Shown: in pieces, positions 62,102 to 64,000 of the stretch
Layout: every line of letters starts with the position of its first letter
How positions within the stretch are numbered: position 1 is the first letter of the stretch
NCBI GenBank assembly: GCA_945952065.1
Contig: CAMFGY010000003.1
Span: 265,515-329,514, forward strand
Direction of reading: 5' to 3'
Length of the DNA: 64,000 nt
Origin: an uncultured Burkholderiales bacterium
GTDB taxonomy: Bacteria; Pseudomonadota; Gammaproteobacteria; Burkholderiales; Burkholderiaceae_C
Position numbers and translations under genes: made by a program
The notes under the pieces: model-generated
What the model was told of the DNA's origin: nothing
The model's input: the letters and a program-made list of their open reading frames with translations, nothing else
Databases searched by the model: none

Positions 62102-63439
62102 ATGGTGAAAGCCGTTGGTTTGTTGTTCAGGCAAGAGGTGATGCATGCGGCCCAGGCGCAGTGGCTGGGCAGCCTACGCATCGGGCGCCCGCCCAGCTTT
62201 GCCTGGGTGACTGGCATATCGCTACTGATGGCCGTGGCCCTGGTGGCCTTCTCAATCTGGGGCGAGGTGACTCGCAAAGCCAAATTGCCCGGGCTCTTGA
62301 TGCCTACAGGCGGCTTGCTCAGCGTGAGCGCCCCGCAAGCGGGTGTGGTGAGCGAACTGCTGGTGAAAGAAGGCGACTGGCTTGCCGCTGGGCAGCCTGT
62401 GCTGCGACTGAGGACCGAACGCAGCACCGCCATGGGCGATGCAGCCTTGCTCAATGCGCAAGCCTTGGCTCAGCGCCGCCAAAGCCTGGAAACCGAACGA
62501 TTGCTGACGCAGCAACAACAGCGGCAACGCCAAGAGGCTTTGCACGACCGTCTGCGCAGCTTGAGTGCCGAGGAGCGCCAAGCTCAAGCGGAGTTGGAAA
62601 CCAACCGCTTGCGCGCCAACTTGGCTGCCAAAAGTTTGGCCCGCTATGAAGAGTTGGCGAAAGACAGCTTTGTCTCCTCCGTTCAATTGCAACAAAAGCA
62701 AGAAGAACTGCTGGACGTGCAACTGCGTGAGCGCAATGCCGAACGCAGCTTGGCGGCCCTGCAGCGCGACATCCAAGCTACCCAGGCTGAGCTGCGCAAC
62801 AGCGAGACCAGCAGTCGCACGGCTTTGGCCCAAGTGGATCGTGGGCTGGCGAGTTTGAGTCAAGAGTTCACGGAAAACGATGCACGCGCCGGTTTGACGC
62901 TGATGGCTGCCCAGGCGGGCCGTGTCAGTGCCATCACCATTCATCTCGGCCAGCCCGTTCAGGGCGGGCAGACGCTGGTGACCCTGACACCTGAAAGTGC
63001 GCAGCAAGACGCCCCCGAATTGGAGGCTCAGCTCTATGCACCAAGCCGAACAGCGGGTTTCGTCAAACCCGGGCAAGTGGTATGGCTGCGCTACGCCGCC
63101 TATCCGTACCAGAAGTTCGGCATGGCCCAGGGCACGGTGGCCGCCGTGAGCCAGACCCCAATCGCTCCTCAGGATCTGCCCGTGGGCCAGGCCCAGGCCC
63201 TACTGGCGGCGGCCCAGAGCCAGGAGCCGCTGTACCGCATCACGGTGAATTTGGCTCAGTTGCACATCAACACCGACGGTCAGCCGCAGGCCCTGAAGGC
63301 CGGCATGAGTCTGGAAGCCGATGTGATGCAGGAGCGTCGCGCAGTATGGGAATGGGTGTTGGAGCCAGTCTTGGTGGTTTCCAGTTCAGCAACGAATCTG
63401 ATCACTTCGCCTGTGAATTCAGTCAGCTCGCGAGGCTAA
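62102..63439 (+). CDS. HlyD/CvaA-type periplasmic adaptor for peptide export
   Basis: 445 aa. A short cytosolic N-terminus (LFRQEVMHAAQAQWLGSLRIG) resembles CvaA and RaxA adaptors. Then come one transmembrane helix (about residues 37-60), a lipoyl-like half (SAPQAGVVSELLVKEGDWL), a long coiled-coil hairpin (about 110-260), the second lipoyl half (VSAITIHLGQPVQGGQTLVTL) and a beta-barrel domain. In such systems the adaptor joins a peptidase-containing ABC transporter to a TolC-type channel to export double-glycine peptides. ATG 62102 follows AAGGAGG. Confidence 0.9.
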   Translation: MVKAVGLLFRQEVMHAAQAQWLGSLRIGRPPSFAWVTGISLLMAVALVAFSIWGEVTRKAKLPGLLMPTGGLLSVSAPQAGVVSELLVKEGDWLAAGQPVLRLRTERSTAMGDAALLNAQALAQRRQSLETERLLTQQQQRQRQEALHDRLRSLSAEERQAQAELETNRLRANLAAKSLARYEELAKDSFVSSVQLQQKQEELLDVQLRERNAERSLAALQRDIQATQAELRNSETSSRTALAQVDRGLASLSQEFTENDARAGLTLMAAQAGRVSAITIHLGQPVQGGQTLVTLTPESAQQDAPELEAQLYAPSRTAGFVKPGQVVWLRYAAYPYQKFGMAQGTVAAVSQTPIAPQDLPVGQAQALLAAAQSQEPLYRITVNLAQLHINTDGQPQALKAGMSLEADVMQERRAVWEWVLEPVLVVSSSATNLITSPVNSVSSRG

Positions 63440-63453
63440 ATGGCGGGAGTGGT

Positions 63454-63490
63454 GGAAGCGTGCCGGACGCTTTCCGGCATTTTTTAGGAG
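63454..63490 (+). promoter_or_regulatory. Attenuator-like structure before the peptide gene
   Basis: A terminator hairpin TGCCGGA / TCCGGCA (63461-63467 and 63473-63479) is followed by six T (63480-63485). The ribosome-binding site AGGAG (63486-63490) comes directly next. An overlapping alternative stem GGAAGCGT / ACGCTTTCC (63454-63461 and 63467-63475) would prevent the terminator stem. Function inferred. Confidence 0.6.
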
Positions 63491-63496
63491 TACAAA

Positions 63497-63763
63497 ATGG
63501 CAATTTCAGAGATTAAGTCCGATATTGAGTTGGATTGTGTCTGCGGCGGCATGAATGCATGGGGGTTTGCCGGGGCCGTTCTAGCCATTGGAGCGGGTGC
63601 AATTGCAGTAGCAACTGCTCCGGTTTGGGGCGCCGTTGGTGGGGTGCTAGCTATCGGAGCAGTTGGAGCGAATGCAATAGCCTCCTACAGCAGCGGCGGA
63701 GGCGGTGGCGCGGCGTCGGCGAATATTAAAGGAATGGAGCTCAGCCTCAATCCGAGCGATTAA
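63497..63763 (+). CDS. Double-glycine leader peptide, class II microcin/bacteriocin-like precursor
   Basis: 88 aa. An 18-residue leader (MAISEIKSDIELDCVCGG) ends in Gly-Gly with hydrophobic residues at -4 (Val) and -7 (Leu). It is followed by a 70-residue core rich in Gly, Ala and Val, with two hydrophobic segments (about residues 22-45 and 46-60), a Gly run (SSGGGGGAAS) and a polar tail (SLNPSD). These are the traits of class II microcins such as E492 or colicin V. AGGAG is 6 nt before ATG 63497. It directly follows an export adaptor gene. Base use is visibly more AT-rich than in neighbouring genes, which suggests recent gain. No immunity gene is seen within the window. Confidence 0.75.
   Translation: MAISEIKSDIELDCVCGGMNAWGFAGAVLAIGAGAIAVATAPVWGAVGGVLAIGAVGANAIASYSSGGGGGAASANIKGMELSLNPSD

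Positions 63764-64000
<237 letters not shown>

Overview
The window is GC-rich, gene-dense bacterial chromosome. It suggests a betaproteobacterium of the order Burkholderiales, in the Roseateles/Inhella/Leptothrix range. The grounds are a PEP-CTERM exported protein, a UbiM-like ubiquinone hydroxylase, a fused PabB-PabC, a cold-shock/DUF1294 fusion protein, an Aot-type amino-acid transporter and a Fiu/PiuC iron cluster. I assign the order from gene content, not from a marker gene. I saw no rRNA, tRNA, CRISPR array or insertion sequence.

Layout. 1-5.4 kb: the end of an M3 peptidase, a PEP-CTERM protein, a subtilisin-like protease with Ig-like repeats, a stand-alone response regulator, an SDR oxidoreductase and a small membrane protein. 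5.4-13.1 kb: rsgA and an M48 protease, divergent from orn, then fused pabBC and a 933-aa SWIM/SNF2-like protein whose ATPase motifs look dead. 13.1-18.4 kb: a DEAD-box RNA helicase behind a long leader, a cold-shock/DUF1294 protein and a GGDEF-EAL protein. 18.4-24.1 kb: an overlapping operon for a condensin-like kleisin/KITE/SMC complex, followed by a WYL regulator. 24.1-30.4 kb: VOC and EVE proteins, MgtC, a tandem FKBP, GluQ-RS, a LysR regulator divergent from a pirin, and DUF599.

30.4-38.9 kb (minus strand): a CHASE-PAS histidine kinase directly follows aotJQMOP, an arginine/ornithine-type ABC transporter containing an AstE-like deacylase. Upstream of these lie a hydrolase and trhO. 38.9-45 kb: slyX, a PAS-LuxR regulator divergent from a two-subunit CoA-transferase with TACGTA-type operator candidates between them, two exported YCII proteins, an EamA transporter, a GNAT and a glutaminyl cyclase. 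45-51.6 kb: a Fur-box-controlled iron locus with a TonB receptor, PiuC, PepSY, DUF2271, DUF4198 and ApbE. The DUF2271 protein carries an ApbE-type flavinylation motif. 51.7-58.6 kb: gamma-glutamyltransferase, a UbiM-like hydroxylase, dsbB, ridA and comEC.

58.6-64 kb looks like an accessory locus: a CPBP-like membrane protein without its catalytic residues, an exported S9 peptidase, a CvaA/HlyD-type export adaptor, and an 88-aa Gly/Ala-rich peptide with a double-glycine leader. A transcription-attenuator-like structure precedes the peptide gene. After it come AT-richer structured DNA and a hexanucleotide repeat that reaches the window edge. I read this as the left part of a class II microcin/bacteriocin-like system. 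Its peptidase-ABC exporter and immunity gene should lie just beyond the window.
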